Position numbers and translations under genes: made by a program. The notes under the pieces are model-generated. The model was not told the DNA's origin and did not search any database. It saw only the letters and a program-made list of their open reading frames with translations. Shown piece after piece: positions 36,910 to 45,184 of a stretch of DNA of 64,000 bases; position 1 is the first letter of the stretch, and each line of letters starts with the position of its first letter. This stretch comes from an uncultured Cellulomonadaceae bacterium. GTDB taxonomy: Bacteria; Actinomycetota; Actinomycetes; Actinomycetales; Cellulomonadaceae. The DNA lies in NCBI GenBank assembly GCA_947495165.1, contig CANLXM010000001.1, positions 1,054,001 to 1,118,000 of the forward strand. Direction: 5' to 3'.

Positions 36910-37521
36910 ATGGCAGGGGTGCCGGAGCTGCGCGGACTGCTCGCCCGCGCGTACATCGACGACCCCCTGATGCGCTGGATCTTTCCCGACGACGCCACGC
37001 GCGCCGACGCGACGGCCGCCTGGCTCGGGCTGTTCGTCGAGGCCTACGCCGCGGTGGGGGACGTGGACGTGCTCGAGGGTGAGCCAGCCCTCGGGGGCGA
37101 GCCGTCCGTCGTCGGCTCCTGCCCTGAGGCGGTGGCCGTGTGGCGCATGCCCGGGACGGCGCTCTCGTGGGGCGCGGCCCCGTCGGTCGGTGGCTTGCTG
37201 GCGGCGCTCGTCGGGGTGGAGCGGGCGCGGGAGATCGGCGCCGGGCTGGCGCAGACGCGCGGTCTCGCTCCGGACGAGCCGCACGCCTACCTGCACTTCG
37301 TCGCCGTCGACCCCGAACGGCAGGGGCGGGGCCGCGGCCGCGAGGTGCTCGCGCCGGGACTTGCGCGGGCAGCTCGTGCCGGACTCGGCGTGCACCTCGA
37401 GACGACCAGCCCGCGGGCCGTGCCGTTCTACGAGCGCCTCGGCTTCGGAGTGACGGCCGAGATCACGCTCGGGTCAAACGGCCCGCCCCTGTGGGCGATG
37501 TGGCGGGCCCCCCACGACTGA
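36910..37521 (+). CDS. GNAT-family N-acetyltransferase
   Basis: A 203-residue acyl-CoA-dependent N-acyltransferase with unknown acceptor. The acetyl-CoA-binding motif A is LHFVAVDPERQGRGRGREVL (near 131-150), with the Q/RxxGxG/A element. Motif B is PRAVPFYERLGF near 171. The N-terminal half shows DDPLMRWIFPDD, usual for the RimI-like environment-resistance subset. It is probably transcribed with the cyclase upstream, from which it is separated by 6 nt. Confidence 0.87.
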   Translation: MAGVPELRGLLARAYIDDPLMRWIFPDDATRADATAAWLGLFVEAYAAVGDVDVLEGEPALGGEPSVVGSCPEAVAVWRMPGTALSWGAAPSVGGLLAALVGVERAREIGAGLAQTRGLAPDEPHAYLHFVAVDPERQGRGRGREVLAPGLARAARAGLGVHLETTSPRAVPFYERLGFGVTAEITLGSNGPPLWAMWRAPHD

Positions 37522-37527
37522 CCGGCC

Positions 37528-37576
37528 AAGAATGGGAGGCATCTGTCGTCCGCAGCGACAGATGCCTCCCAATCTT
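37528..37576. terminator. Repeated hairpin, copy A (20/21-bp stem)
   Basis: Arms 37528-37548 and 37556-37576 pair at 20 of 21 positions around a 7-nt loop. It lies between convergent GNAT and SDR stops, 15 nt beyond the SDR stop. Its 3' arm is almost the same as that of copy B at 38438-38486. Confidence 0.8.
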
Positions 37577-37591
37577 CGGAGGGTCAGGGCG

Positions 37592-38377
37592 TCAGCGGGA
37601 GGACCAGCCGCCGTCCGACGCGATCGTCTGGCCGGTGACCCACGCGGCCTCGTCGCTCAGCAGCCACGAGACGAGTCGCGCGGTGTCGGTGGGCTGGCTC
37701 CAGCGGCCGCCCGGGTTGGCGGCGGCGATGGCGGCGTGGGTCTCGGCGTCGGCATACCCGGTGTCGTTGGGGCCCGGGTTGACGCAGTTCACGGTGATGC
37801 GGCGTGGAGCGAGGTGGACCGCCAGGCTGCGGGTGACCTCGTGCAGCGCCGCCTTCGAAGCGATGTACGGCAGCTCGTCGGGCATCGCACCGTGGTACTG
37901 GCCCGAGGTGAACAGGAGGATCCGGCCGCCGGGTCGGTCGTCGTCGTGCTGCGCGGCGAACGCCTGCGCCAGGAGCAGGGTGGCGCGGGTGTTGACGGCG
38001 TAGCTGTGGTCGAGCTCGGCGGCGGTGAGGTGCTCGAGGTCCTGGCCGCTCGAGCGCGCATGGTTGGCGACCAGGGCATCGACGTGCCCGAACGCCTCGG
38101 TCGCGGCGGCGATGACCTGCGCCGGGGCGTCGGGATCGGCGAGGTCGAGGGCGACGTGCTCGACGCGACCGCCGGCGGCCCGCAGCTCGGTCAGGAGCGC
38201 CTCGGTGCCTCCGGCGTCGGCGCCCCACGGCTGCTCGGCGTCGTGCGGCGACCAGGCGTGCAGGAGCACGCCGGCGCCGTCGGCCACCGCTCGGCGGGCG
38301 AGCGCGGCCCCGATCCCGATGCGCCGGCTGGCTCCGGTGATCACGACGACGCGACCTTGCAGGGGGAGTGGCCTCAT
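37592..38377 (-). CDS. Short-chain dehydrogenase/reductase (SDR)
   Basis: A 261-residue NAD(P)-dependent oxidoreductase. The Rossmann motif is VVITGASRRIGIGAAL (about 11-26), with NHARSS replacing the usual NNAG, and the catalytic YxxxK in LPYIASKAALHEV with the preceding Ser in LFTSGQYHG. VNCVNPGPNDTGY and the C-terminal GQTIASDGGWSS complete the classical SDR pattern. Start ATG 38377. Hairpin repeats lie on both sides of the gene. Substrate unknown. Confidence 0.9.
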   Translation of the reverse strand: MRPLPLQGRVVVITGASRRIGIGAALARRAVADGAGVLLHAWSPHDAEQPWGADAGGTEALLTELRAAGGRVEHVALDLADPDAPAQVIAAATEAFGHVDALVANHARSSGQDLEHLTAAELDHSYAVNTRATLLLAQAFAAQHDDDRPGGRILLFTSGQYHGAMPDELPYIASKAALHEVTRSLAVHLAPRRITVNCVNPGPNDTGYADAETHAAIAAANPGGRWSQPTDTARLVSWLLSDEAAWVTGQTIASDGGWSSR

Positions 38378-38437
38378 CCGGCGAGCCTGAAGCCCGCCGC
38401 TCCGGGAAGCAAGAGAATTCCCGGCGGCCGCGCGACC

Positions 38438-38486
38438 GAGAATGGGAGGAATCCGTTGTCCGTGGCGACAGATCCCTCCCATTCTT
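38438..38486. terminator. Repeated hairpin, copy B (imperfect)
   Basis: Arms 38438-38458 and 38466-38486 have two mismatches and two G.T pairs. The 3' arm differs from that of copy A at 2 of 21 positions, the 5' arm at 4 of 21. It lies 13 nt beyond the stop of the SRAP gene, the same placement as copy A relative to the SDR gene. Confidence 0.7.
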
Positions 38487-38499
38487 CGAGGGGGCTGGG

Positions 38500-39282
38500 C
38501 TAGAGGAGGGTCGGTTGCTCCTTCGGGGGCACCGGGTCGAGGAGGTGGGGGCCGTCGTTCGCTACCGAGTTCACCGCGGTCGACACCTCGTGCCAGGCGA
38601 GCTCGGGCGGGCGCGCGTCGAGCATGGCGCGGGCGTCAAGCGCCGACGTCGTGGGGTCGAGCCAGGCGTCCCAGGCCTCGGGGGTGAGCATGGCCGGGCG
38701 GCGGTCGTGGATCTGGGCCATGTCACCCTCGGCGGCCGTCGTGATGATCGTGCACGTCACGAGCCACGGCGCCGCCTCGCCCAGGGTGCGGTCGCGCCAG
38801 AACTCGTACAGGCCCGCGAAGGCGAGCAGGCCGTCGTCGGGCGCGTGGATGAGCTGGGGGTGCTTGGCGGTGCGCGCGGCGCCGGGGGCGGGCGGTCGCC
38901 ACTCGTAGTAGCCGTCCGCGGGGATCAGGCAGCGGTGCTTGGCCAGCGCGGTGCGGAACGCGGGCTTCTCCAGCAGGGTCTCGCTGCGCGCGTTGATCAT
39001 GCGCGAGCCGATGCCCGGGTCCTTCGCCCAACTGGGCACGAGGCCCCACCGGGCGACGCGGAGCTGGCGCACGGGAACCGGCGGGCCGGAGTCCTCGGCG
39101 GCCTCGGCAGCATGCTCCCGGCGCGGGACCCGCTCGACGACCATCCGCACGGGCGTCGTCGGCGCGACGTTCCACGACGCCTCCCACTGCGCGAGCTCCG
39201 GATCGTCGGGGGCGTCGCGCCCGATCTTGAACGCGTCGAGGAGGTCCTGGTTCTGCCGGAAGGAGGCGTAGCGACCGCACAT
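38500..39282 (-). CDS. SOS response-associated peptidase (SRAP, YedK/HMCES)
   Basis: A DNA-repair protein that forms a protective thiazolidine cross-link with abasic sites in single-stranded DNA. The 260-residue protein begins MCGRYASF with the catalytic Cys2 exposed after Met removal. It also has WNVAPTTPV, SRMINARSETLLEKPAFR, HRCLIPADGYYEW (Glu near 135) and the C-terminal MAQIHDRRPAMLT containing the conserved His. ATG 39282 follows from the need for Cys at position 2. Divergent from the MFS gene. Confidence 0.95.
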   Translation of the reverse strand: MCGRYASFRQNQDLLDAFKIGRDAPDDPELAQWEASWNVAPTTPVRMVVERVPRREHAAEAAEDSGPPVPVRQLRVARWGLVPSWAKDPGIGSRMINARSETLLEKPAFRTALAKHRCLIPADGYYEWRPPAPGAARTAKHPQLIHAPDDGLLAFAGLYEFWRDRTLGEAAPWLVTCTIITTAAEGDMAQIHDRRPAMLTPEAWDAWLDPTTSALDARAMLDARPPELAWHEVSTAVNSVANDGPHLLDPVPPKEQPTLL

Positions 39283-39363
39283 GGCTCTACTGTGCCGCGT
39301 GACTGTGGGGAGCGACACCCGGGCGAGGGACGGATTCCCCTCGAGAGCGCGGAGTCGAATCGT

Positions 39364-39369
39364 TATGAT
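39364..39369 (+). promoter_or_regulatory. -10 element of a probable leaderless MFS promoter
   Basis: TATGAT, a near-consensus -10 box, ends 6 nt before the GTG at 39376. Confidence 0.55.
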
Positions 39370-39375
39370 CGCTCG

Positions 39376-40605
39376 GTGACTGCCCCCGCCCGCACCGGCT
39401 ATCGACCCGGCCCCAAGTACGTCCTGATGCTCGGCGCGCTCGCCGCGCTGCCCGCCATCACGACGGACATGTACCTGCCGTCCCTGCCGACCGTCGCCGC
39501 GGAGTTCAACGCGCCGGAGGCCGCCGCGCAGTTCACGATCTCCGGGATGCTGATCGGAGGCGCCGTCGGGCAGCTCATGATCGGTCCGCTCTCGGACCGC
39601 TACGGGCGCCGCAAGCCCGTGATCATCGGGGTCCTCGCCCACGTCATGGTGTCGATCCTGTGCGCGTTCGCGCCCAACATCGGCATGCTGATCGGGCTGC
39701 GCATGGTCCAAGGATTCTTCAACGCAGCGGCCAGCGTCGTGGCCATCGCGGTCATCCGCGACCGGTTCGTCGGCTCCGACGCCGCGCGGCTGCTGTCCCA
39801 GCTGATGCTCGTGATCGGGGTGGCCCCGCTCTTCGCGCCCACCATCGGCGGGGCGGTCGTCAGGTACGCCGACTGGCAGTGGATCTTCGCGCTGCTCGCC
39901 GTCATCGGGCTGCTGCTGGTGCTCGTCGTCTGGCGGTTCCTGCCCGAGACGCTGCCCGCCGAGCGCCGTCGCGTCGCCGGTCCCCGCGGTATCGCGGCCG
40001 GCTACCGCGAGCTGCTGCGCGACAAGAAGTTCATGGCCGTGGCCGTCCTCCCGGGCCTGGGCATGGCCGTGATCATGAGCTACGTCGTCGGCTCCACGTT
40101 CGTGTTCCAGGAGGAGTACGGGCTCAACGAGCAGCAGTTCGCAATCGTGTTCGCGATCAACGGCATCGCGCTGGTGGGCTCCGCGCAGATCAACGCCGCG
40201 CTCGTGCGCAAGGTCGCGCCGCTGCGGCTGCTGCGCGCCGGGCTCGTGCTGCAGCTCGTCTTCGCCACCGGGCTCCTCGCCGTCGTGATCACCGGGTTCG
40301 GCGGCCTGATCGCCGTGATGGTGGGCCTGTGGCTCGTGCTCGGCATGCAGGGGATGATCCCCGCGAACGCCTCGGTGCTCGCGCTCGGCAACTACGGGCA
40401 CATGGCCGGAACCGCCGCCGCGCTGATGGGCGCCATGCAGGCGGGCGTGGCCGGTCTCGTCTCGCCGCTCGTCGGGTTCCTCGGCAGCGGCGGGGTGGCC
40501 ATGGTCAGCGTGATGATGGGCGCGATGGTGCTCGCGATCCTGATCCTGGGGCTGGCGACGCCGGCGTACCGCCGCGGTGGGGCCTGGCAGCAGCACTTCG
40601 GCTGA
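39376..40605 (+). CDS. MFS multidrug transporter, Bcr/CflA family
   Basis: A 409-residue proton-coupled drug exporter with twelve predicted helices. Family marks are the DMYLPSLPTVAAEF start of helix 1, GQLMIGPLSDRYGRRKPVI (MFS motif A, about 64-82) and MVQGFFNAAASVVAIAVIRD near helix 4. GTG 39376 was chosen because a TATGAT box precedes it by 6 nt and the frame upstream is antisense to the SRAP gene. Substrate unknown. Confidence 0.92.
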   Translation: MTAPARTGYRPGPKYVLMLGALAALPAITTDMYLPSLPTVAAEFNAPEAAAQFTISGMLIGGAVGQLMIGPLSDRYGRRKPVIIGVLAHVMVSILCAFAPNIGMLIGLRMVQGFFNAAASVVAIAVIRDRFVGSDAARLLSQLMLVIGVAPLFAPTIGGAVVRYADWQWIFALLAVIGLLLVLVVWRFLPETLPAERRRVAGPRGIAAGYRELLRDKKFMAVAVLPGLGMAVIMSYVVGSTFVFQEEYGLNEQQFAIVFAINGIALVGSAQINAALVRKVAPLRLLRAGLVLQLVFATGLLAVVITGFGGLIAVMVGLWLVLGMQGMIPANASVLALGNYGHMAGTAAALMGAMQAGVAGLVSPLVGFLGSGGVAMVSVMMGAMVLAILILGLATPAYRRGGAWQQHFG

Positions 40606-40614
40606 GCCGGCTGC

Positions 40615-41154
40615 TCAGACCCGCGCGGCCTCGTCGAGCGCGGTCGTGAACGCGAGGCGAGCGCGCGGGGACATGAGCACGAACCGGACGAGGCGGAGCG
40701 TCGGGACCTGGTGCGCAGCGGCCTGCACGGCGGACACGGCGATCTCCGCCGCGTTCTCGAGCGGCCAGCCGAACGCGCCCGCGGAGATCGCGGGGAACGC
40801 GATGGTGCGCACGCCCAGCTCGCCGGCGACGCGCAGCGCGTCGATGTAGGCGCCAGCGAGCAGCCCGGAGCGGTCCTCGACCGTGGAGTACACGGGGCCG
40901 ACGGCGTGGATCACGTAGGAGGCGCGCAGGAACCCCGCGGTGGTCGCCACCGCGGAGCCGGTGCGCAGGCCGAGGGGGAGGCTGGTGGCGCGCAGATCCT
41001 GGCACGCGGCGAGGACCTCGGGTCCGCCGACGCGGTGGATGGCGCCGTCGACGCCACCCCCGCCCAGCAGGGAGGTGTTGGCAGCGTTCACGATGGCATC
41101 CACGGTCTGATCCGTGATGTCGCCGACGACCGCCTCGAACTTGACGTTGGTCAT
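40615..41154 (-). CDS. Macrodomain protein, O-acetyl-ADP-ribose deacetylase type
   Basis: Hydrolyses O-acetyl-ADP-ribose or removes ADP-ribose from protein or nucleic acid. The 179-residue single macrodomain has GDITDQTVDAIVNAANTSLL (Asp and Asn of the ADP-ribose site), GGGGVDGAIHRVGG, VIHAVGPVYS, and FPAISAGAFGWPLENAAEIA for the diphosphate loop. It matches YmdB-type length. Start ATG 41154; converges on the MFS gene. Confidence 0.93.
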   Translation of the reverse strand: MTNVKFEAVVGDITDQTVDAIVNAANTSLLGGGGVDGAIHRVGGPEVLAACQDLRATSLPLGLRTGSAVATTAGFLRASYVIHAVGPVYSTVEDRSGLLAGAYIDALRVAGELGVRTIAFPAISAGAFGWPLENAAEIAVSAVQAAAHQVPTLRLVRFVLMSPRARLAFTTALDEAARV

Positions 41155-41260
41155 CCCTTGATTGTTGGTCCCTATACGCGTCCCCGCACGTGGTGGACAG
41201 GGTGAAAACACCCGGTGTCGGCGACCTCACAGGTTCGGCACGCGCCTCGGCGTGCCCCCC

Positions 41261-41266
41261 TATGCT
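41261..41266 (+). promoter_or_regulatory. -10 element of a probable leaderless promoter
   Basis: TATGCT ends 6 nt before the ATG at 41273. Confidence 0.5.
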
Positions 41267-41272
41267 CGCGGG

Positions 41273-42286
41273 ATGGAGACGCTGACGGCCGGACCGCGAG
41301 GCAGACGGCTGTGCTACGAGCTCGCGAGCGGGGTGTGTGCGGGCACGGTGGACGGCGCGACCCTGGCCGCGCCGTGGACGCTGCGTGGGCAGCTCGAGCA
41401 CGCCGTGGCGCACGTCGCGGGGCTCCCGGAGTCGGCCTTCCTCGAGGCCTTCGGGCGCACGGTGAACTCGGCGATGTCCTGGCAGGCGCCCGACGACGAC
41501 GACGTGGCGCTCGCCGACCCGAGGCTCGACGACGTGCTCGGATGCCTCGCCGCGGCGGTGGACGCGCACCCGGCGACCGCCTGGTGGCGTGACGGGATCG
41601 ACGTGGCCCAGCAGCACTACGTGCGGGAGCTCGACCGGCCTGTGCCGGAGGACCTGCCGCCGCTCACGGACGTCGCGGGGTGGCTCCAGCGGTGGCGCGA
41701 GCAGATCGTGGAGGAGAACCGGCGTGGTCGGCAGGAGGCCAGGCGCCATCGTGGGCGGGTGCGGGTGAGCGGCCCGTGGTGGTCGATCCCGCAGACGCTC
41801 GTCACGTCTGCGCCCGGCTTCGGCCTCCCCGCCCTCGGTGTGAAGATCGTCGAGGACGGCATGGACCCCGAGCGGGTCGCGCTGACGCGGTTCGCCGTCG
41901 ATCCTGATGCGCGCGTGTATGAGGTCCGCGAGGCGGAGGACTGGGCGGGCCTGGTGGCGGCGTATCCGCTCGACGTCACGCATGCACGGATGGCGGACTG
42001 GGAGCGCGCCACCGGGCGGCTCGGGCGCTGGTTCCTGCCTGACTGGACCGCCGTCGCCACCGAGTACGACGCCGTGCACGTCACCCTGCGCGGGTACCTG
42101 TCGACCGCAGGCCGGGTGCTCGAGGTGCCCGGCGGAGCGACGCTGCTGGCGGGCTGGGATCCGGGCTCCACGAGCTGGCTGACCGACGCGCTGCGCGTCG
42201 AGGGGGATCTGGTGGCGTGGGAGTGGGTCGAGGACGACTCGATCATGGGGCACTGGCGGCGGTCCACCGGATCCGCCGGCTCGTAG
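41273..42286 (+). CDS. Hypothetical protein, unknown
   Basis: A 337-residue soluble protein not recognised as any family. It has no signal peptide or membrane span. Repeated Trp-rich segments (TAWWRDGID, WLQRWREQIVEE, DWERATGRLGRWFLPDW) are visible. The middle has a basic linker near 150-165 (NRRGRQEARRHRGRVRV), and the C-terminal half (about 180-320) looks like one alpha/beta domain. Start ATG 41273 sits 6 nt after TATGCT. It lies just upstream of the Tad pilus operon but there is no evidence that they act together. Confidence 0.7.
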   Translation: METLTAGPRGRRLCYELASGVCAGTVDGATLAAPWTLRGQLEHAVAHVAGLPESAFLEAFGRTVNSAMSWQAPDDDDVALADPRLDDVLGCLAAAVDAHPATAWWRDGIDVAQQHYVRELDRPVPEDLPPLTDVAGWLQRWREQIVEENRRGRQEARRHRGRVRVSGPWWSIPQTLVTSAPGFGLPALGVKIVEDGMDPERVALTRFAVDPDARVYEVREAEDWAGLVAAYPLDVTHARMADWERATGRLGRWFLPDWTAVATEYDAVHVTLRGYLSTAGRVLEVPGGATLLAGWDPGSTSWLTDALRVEGDLVAWEWVEDDSIMGHWRRSTGSAGS

Positions 42287-42371
42287 CCGCTGGCCGCCGC
42301 GCCCCTCTGCGCCGCATCCCGCCTTCCGGACGTTATCCACAGGATGGTGGCGACTCGGTGCGTTCTTCCCC

Positions 42372-42377
42372 TATTGT
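42372..42377 (+). promoter_or_regulatory. Probable -10 element of the Tad pilus operon
   Basis: TATTGT lies 36 nt before the cpaF GTG. GAGG at 42405-42408 would be the ribosome-binding site. A TTATCCACA nonamer stands 30 nt upstream at 42333-42341. Confidence 0.4.
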
Positions 42378-42413
42378 CTGGCTCTGTCGCGATATCAGGG
42401 GGATGAGGCAGCG

Positions 42414-43294
42414 GTGGACGGGATAGCGATCCTTGAGTCGGAGGTGCGCGAGCTCATCCGACGGCGCGGCCTCGACCCCGGACGCGACGCCGTCGGCGTG
42501 CAGAACCTCGTCCAGGAGGCGCTGACGGACTACGACGTCCGGTCCGGGCGTGGCGTCGTGCCGGTGGTCGACCCGACCGTGGCAACCAAGGCCGTGCTCG
42601 ACGCCGTCGTCGGGTTCGGGCCGCTCCAGCAGTACCTCGACGATCCCGAGATCGAGGAGATCTGGATCAACACGCCCAGCAGCGTGTTCGTCGCCCGGGG
42701 CGGGGAGCCGGAGCTCACGACGACGATCCTCACCGCTGTCCAGGTGCGGGACCTTGTGGAGCGGATGCTGAAGTCCTCGGGACGCCGGCTCGACCTGTCG
42801 AGCCCGTTCGTCGACGCGACCCTGCCCGGCGGGGAACGTCTCCACGTCGTCATCCCCGACATCACGCGCTCGTGGGCGGTGAACATCCGCAAGTACACGG
42901 TCCGCGCGACCACGCTCGACGCGCTGGTCGCGCTCGGGTCGCTCACCACGCACGCAGCGTCCTTTCTCGACGCCTGCGTGCGCGCTGGCCTCAACATCCT
43001 GGTTGCTGGCGCGACCCAGGCGGGCAAGACGACCATGCTGAACGCCCTCGCCGGCTCGATCCCCGCGAAGGAACGCATCGTCACGTGCGAGGAGGTGTTC
43101 GAGCTTCGGCTCACGCACCGGGACACCGTCGCGATGCAGTGCCGCCAGCCGAGCCTCGAGGGGACGGGGGAGGTTCCGCTGCGGCGTCTGGTGAAGGAGG
43201 CGCTGCGCATGCGCCCCAGCCGACTGATCATCGGGGAGGTGCGTGAGGCCGAGAGCCTCGACATGCTGGTGGCCCTCAACGCTGGCGTGCCGGG
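42414..43294 (+). pseudogene. cpaF: CpaF/TadA pilus-assembly ATPase, 5' part (interrupted gene)
   Basis: The first 293 residues of the hexameric Flp-pilus ATPase. It has the N-terminal domain (about 1-165), Walker A GATQAGKTTMLNAL near 200-213, Asp-box region IVTCEEVFELRL, and Walker B RLIIGEVREAESLDML near 268. The frame then enters foreign DNA after GVPGM and runs 55 unrelated residues to a stop at 43463. It lacks the C-terminal HANSARD box and following helices and should be inactive. The remainder is at 51035-51374; joining the two at the repeated core yields a 406-residue CpaF with no frame break. Confidence 0.93.
43284..43294 (+). other. Left attachment core (attL)
   Basis: GGCGTGCCGGG, identical to the right copy at 51024-51034. 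The centre GGC-GT-GCC is palindromic around a GT dinucleotide (43287-43288), a plausible crossover dinucleotide for a serine integrase. Confidence 0.8.
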
Positions 43295-43338
43295 AATGGC
43301 AAGTGACACATCATGCGGTGCGGGGCGCGCGCGAATGC

Positions 43339-43491
43339 TCAGTGCACGTGGTGCGCCGCAAGGGCCGCGTCGACGAGGTCCGCGAAGTCGAGATCGTCGA
43401 TCGCCTCTCCGAACGTCGCTTCAATCGACACCGCGACTGTCGCGAAGAGAGGATGATCTGTAGCGGATCGATGAGGCATGCTGGAGTTCAT
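43339..43491 (-). CDS. Small hypothetical protein next to attL
   Basis: A 50-residue reading frame starting ATG at 43491, with GGGAAGG 6 nt upstream as ribosome-binding site. The C-terminal two thirds (FATVAVSIEATFGEAIDDLD, then FADLVDAALAAHH) look like a small amphipathic helical protein, and codon use is plausible. No family recognised. It is the last minus-strand gene of the element before the left end. Confidence 0.45.
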   Translation of the reverse strand: MNSSMPHRSATDHPLFATVAVSIEATFGEAIDDLDFADLVDAALAAHHVH

Positions 43492-43526
43492 GGTGAGCCT
43501 TCCCAAGGAGTCTCGGTCCTAGACCC

Positions 43527-43552
43527 GGTGGGAGGGGGGTGCAACTCCCACC
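43527..43552. other. 8-bp hairpin near the left end of the element
   Basis: GGTGGGAG (43527-43534) pairs with CTCCCACC (43545-43552) around a 10-nt loop, 35 nt upstream of the 50-residue ORF. No U tract; role unknown. Confidence 0.4.
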
Positions 43553-43694
43553 AAGGGCGCCTGCGCTAGCGCCAGGCGACGAGCATGCCACCCGCCAGCA
43601 CGGTCGAGGACCACGGCGTGGTCGCCTCACGTGAAGCGCCACCCGTTACCGCAAATAGCCTCCGGACGTCGGGCGGCCCTTGTAGTGTCGCGGC

Positions 43695-44786
43695 ATGGAC
43701 ACTGATGCGCTCGTCAAAGTGACCGCTACGATCGCCACGCCACTCGCCGCACTGGTCACGTTTGGGGGGCGGCGCCGACGGCTTCGCGCGGAAATACGAG
43801 AGAACTTGTCGCTCTTGGAAAGCGTTCGCGCAGATCCGTCCCTGGCTTCGATGTCACCTAGTCCAGGCTGGCTTTCGGGCCGAATCGTCGTCGATATTGC
43901 TCGGCTGACCGGAGAGCCACTTGGCCCAAGAAAGAAGCCGATCCCTTGGGGGGCCGTCACTTTTGCCGCTCTTCTGGGCGCAGCCGGGGCGTTATGGACC
44001 TACTTCGTCAATAGGGATGGATTTGTATGGTACTCCATATTCCCTGGCACCTTTGCCGCTTCGATGGCAATATCGATCTTCGGGATGACAGTCAACCGCC
44101 AATTGCCGGACGACCCAGATCTGCCGGAAGGCGCTGTGCCAATGCGGACATCCACGGCGGAGGAGCAAGTCGCGAGCATGATGCACTTCGCGGAGTCGAA
44201 GCCGGATGTTGAAATGTTCAAACCGGAAGGGCAAGTTGGGGTCGCCCTCGCATTCGTAGGGCTCATGCGGGAGGGGAAGTACGAGGAGGCGCTCGCGTTG
44301 GCCGACTCCAACTGGCTGCTGTGCCGAATCCAGGCGCAATTATGGAGGCACCATCGCGACGGCAGCATTTCCCTCGAAGACCTCCCGGCGATCGTAGACG
44401 ACCTACATCGCAATCGCGCTCCACAGGAGCTTTGGAAGGGTTTCGTTCGGGCTGAGGCGGAGCAGTTCGTCGAAGCGTGGCGAGACGCCGACCCCGCAAC
44501 CCTTGGAGCGGCAAGCAAGCGTCGCAGGATGTCGCCGGAGCACGACCTGGTGCTCCTGGCGCCGACTGGGGAATCCGGACAGGGCTATTACGTCCCTAGC
44601 GCCACGGCGCTTCCCTACACGATTGCGTTCCTCATGCGCCGGACGGGCGGCCGGTGGCTCGTGGCGAACGACGTCGGCGCCGCACCGCCGACGCCCGGAC
44701 TGCCGCCCATTTGGTGGACCCCGGCGGACGAGACGTTCAACGGCTTCGCGGAGGCTGGCGCGGCCCCGGAGCCAGATTCCGCCTGA
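43695..44786 (+). CDS. Membrane-anchored hypothetical protein carried by the element
   Basis: A 363-residue protein of unknown family, the only confident plus-strand gene of the element. Residues 1-25 may be an amphipathic or membrane helix, followed by a basic stretch RRRRLRAEIRENL. Two clear membrane helices lie near 91-108 and 113-131. The cytoplasmic part has a helical repeat-like region (about 170-270, GKYEEALALADSNWLLCRIQ) and a C-terminal domain ending in RRTGGRWLVANDVG, which resembles NTF2/SnoaL-like tails. GC is visibly lower than in host genes. TAGTGT ends 6 nt before ATG 43695, so it probably has its own leaderless promoter and is expressed in the integrated state. A cargo or host-benefit gene is likely by position. 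Confidence 0.75.
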   Translation: MDTDALVKVTATIATPLAALVTFGGRRRRLRAEIRENLSLLESVRADPSLASMSPSPGWLSGRIVVDIARLTGEPLGPRKKPIPWGAVTFAALLGAAGALWTYFVNRDGFVWYSIFPGTFAASMAISIFGMTVNRQLPDDPDLPEGAVPMRTSTAEEQVASMMHFAESKPDVEMFKPEGQVGVALAFVGLMREGKYEEALALADSNWLLCRIQAQLWRHHRDGSISLEDLPAIVDDLHRNRAPQELWKGFVRAEAEQFVEAWRDADPATLGAASKRRRMSPEHDLVLLAPTGESGQGYYVPSATALPYTIAFLMRRTGGRWLVANDVGAAPPTPGLPPIWWTPADETFNGFAEAGAAPEPDSA

Positions 44787-44828
44787 GTTCGCAGCGGGCT
44801 CGCCTCCGGTCCAATAGCGGCGAGACCA

Positions 44829-44869
44829 CGACACCCCCGGCTCGCTCAAGGTGCGTGCCGGGGGTGTCG
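44829..44869. terminator. Terminator hairpin after the membrane-protein gene
   Basis: A 12-bp perfect stem CGACACCCCCGG / CCGGGGGTGTCG (44829-44840 with 44858-44869). Confidence 0.8.
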
Positions 44870-44885
44870 ATGCTTGGGTAGACGC

Positions 44886-44918
44886 AAGCGCCCTGCTGAT
44901 TCCCGCAGCAGGGCGCTT
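44886..44918. terminator. Second, adjacent terminator hairpin
   Basis: A 13-bp perfect stem AAGCGCCCTGCTG / CAGCAGGGCGCTT (44886-44898 with 44906-44918), extended by GACG/CGTC with a bulge. It directly abuts the stop of the minus-strand DUF3892 gene, so it probably serves that gene while 44829-44869 serves the plus-strand gene. Confidence 0.8.
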
Positions 44919-44920
44919 CG

Positions 44921-45184
44921 TCATGCCCGGGGGAGGTTGTCGAGGTTGTTCGTCGTGGTCTGGTCCCGATCCGTGCGGAGGAACGGCTTCCCCGCCGCTG
45001 AGACGTAGACCTTCACGCCGACCTGGCGCCCGTTGACGCTCGTGTAGTACGAGTCCGTCCGAGCCCGGATCTTCTGGATCGCCAGGGCCGACGTGTGGTC
45101 GAACGGGGCGTAGCCCTTGCCGACCACGTGGGTGATGTCGTCGTCCTTGTCCTTGCGCGTGTGAGTGATCTGGTGGCTGGCCAT
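44921..45184 (-). CDS. DUF3892 domain protein
   Basis: An 87-residue protein with ITHVVGKGYAPFDHTSALAI, then YYTSVNGRQVGVKVYVSAAG and the C-terminal FLRTDRDQTTTNNLDNLPRA. This is the DUF3892 layout (conserved LRT.xD.....DNLxxLP). Members are frequent in phages and mobile islands, with no known function. ATG 45184. The region upstream is the long non-coding stretch containing DnaA-box-like sites, so its promoter lies there. Confidence 0.82.
   Translation of the reverse strand: MASHQITHTRKDKDDDITHVVGKGYAPFDHTSALAIQKIRARTDSYYTSVNGRQVGVKVYVSAAGKPFLRTDRDQTTTNNLDNLPRA

Noticed and set aside
42333..42341. TTATCCACA upstream of cpaF as part of a replication origin
   Set aside because: It is a single nonamer in a normal promoter region, with no cluster and no dnaA/dnaN context.
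43500..43570. A tRNA-like fold at the left end of the element
   Set aside because: A stem ending in CTCCCACC is present, but no acceptor, anticodon or T-loop consensus can be built.
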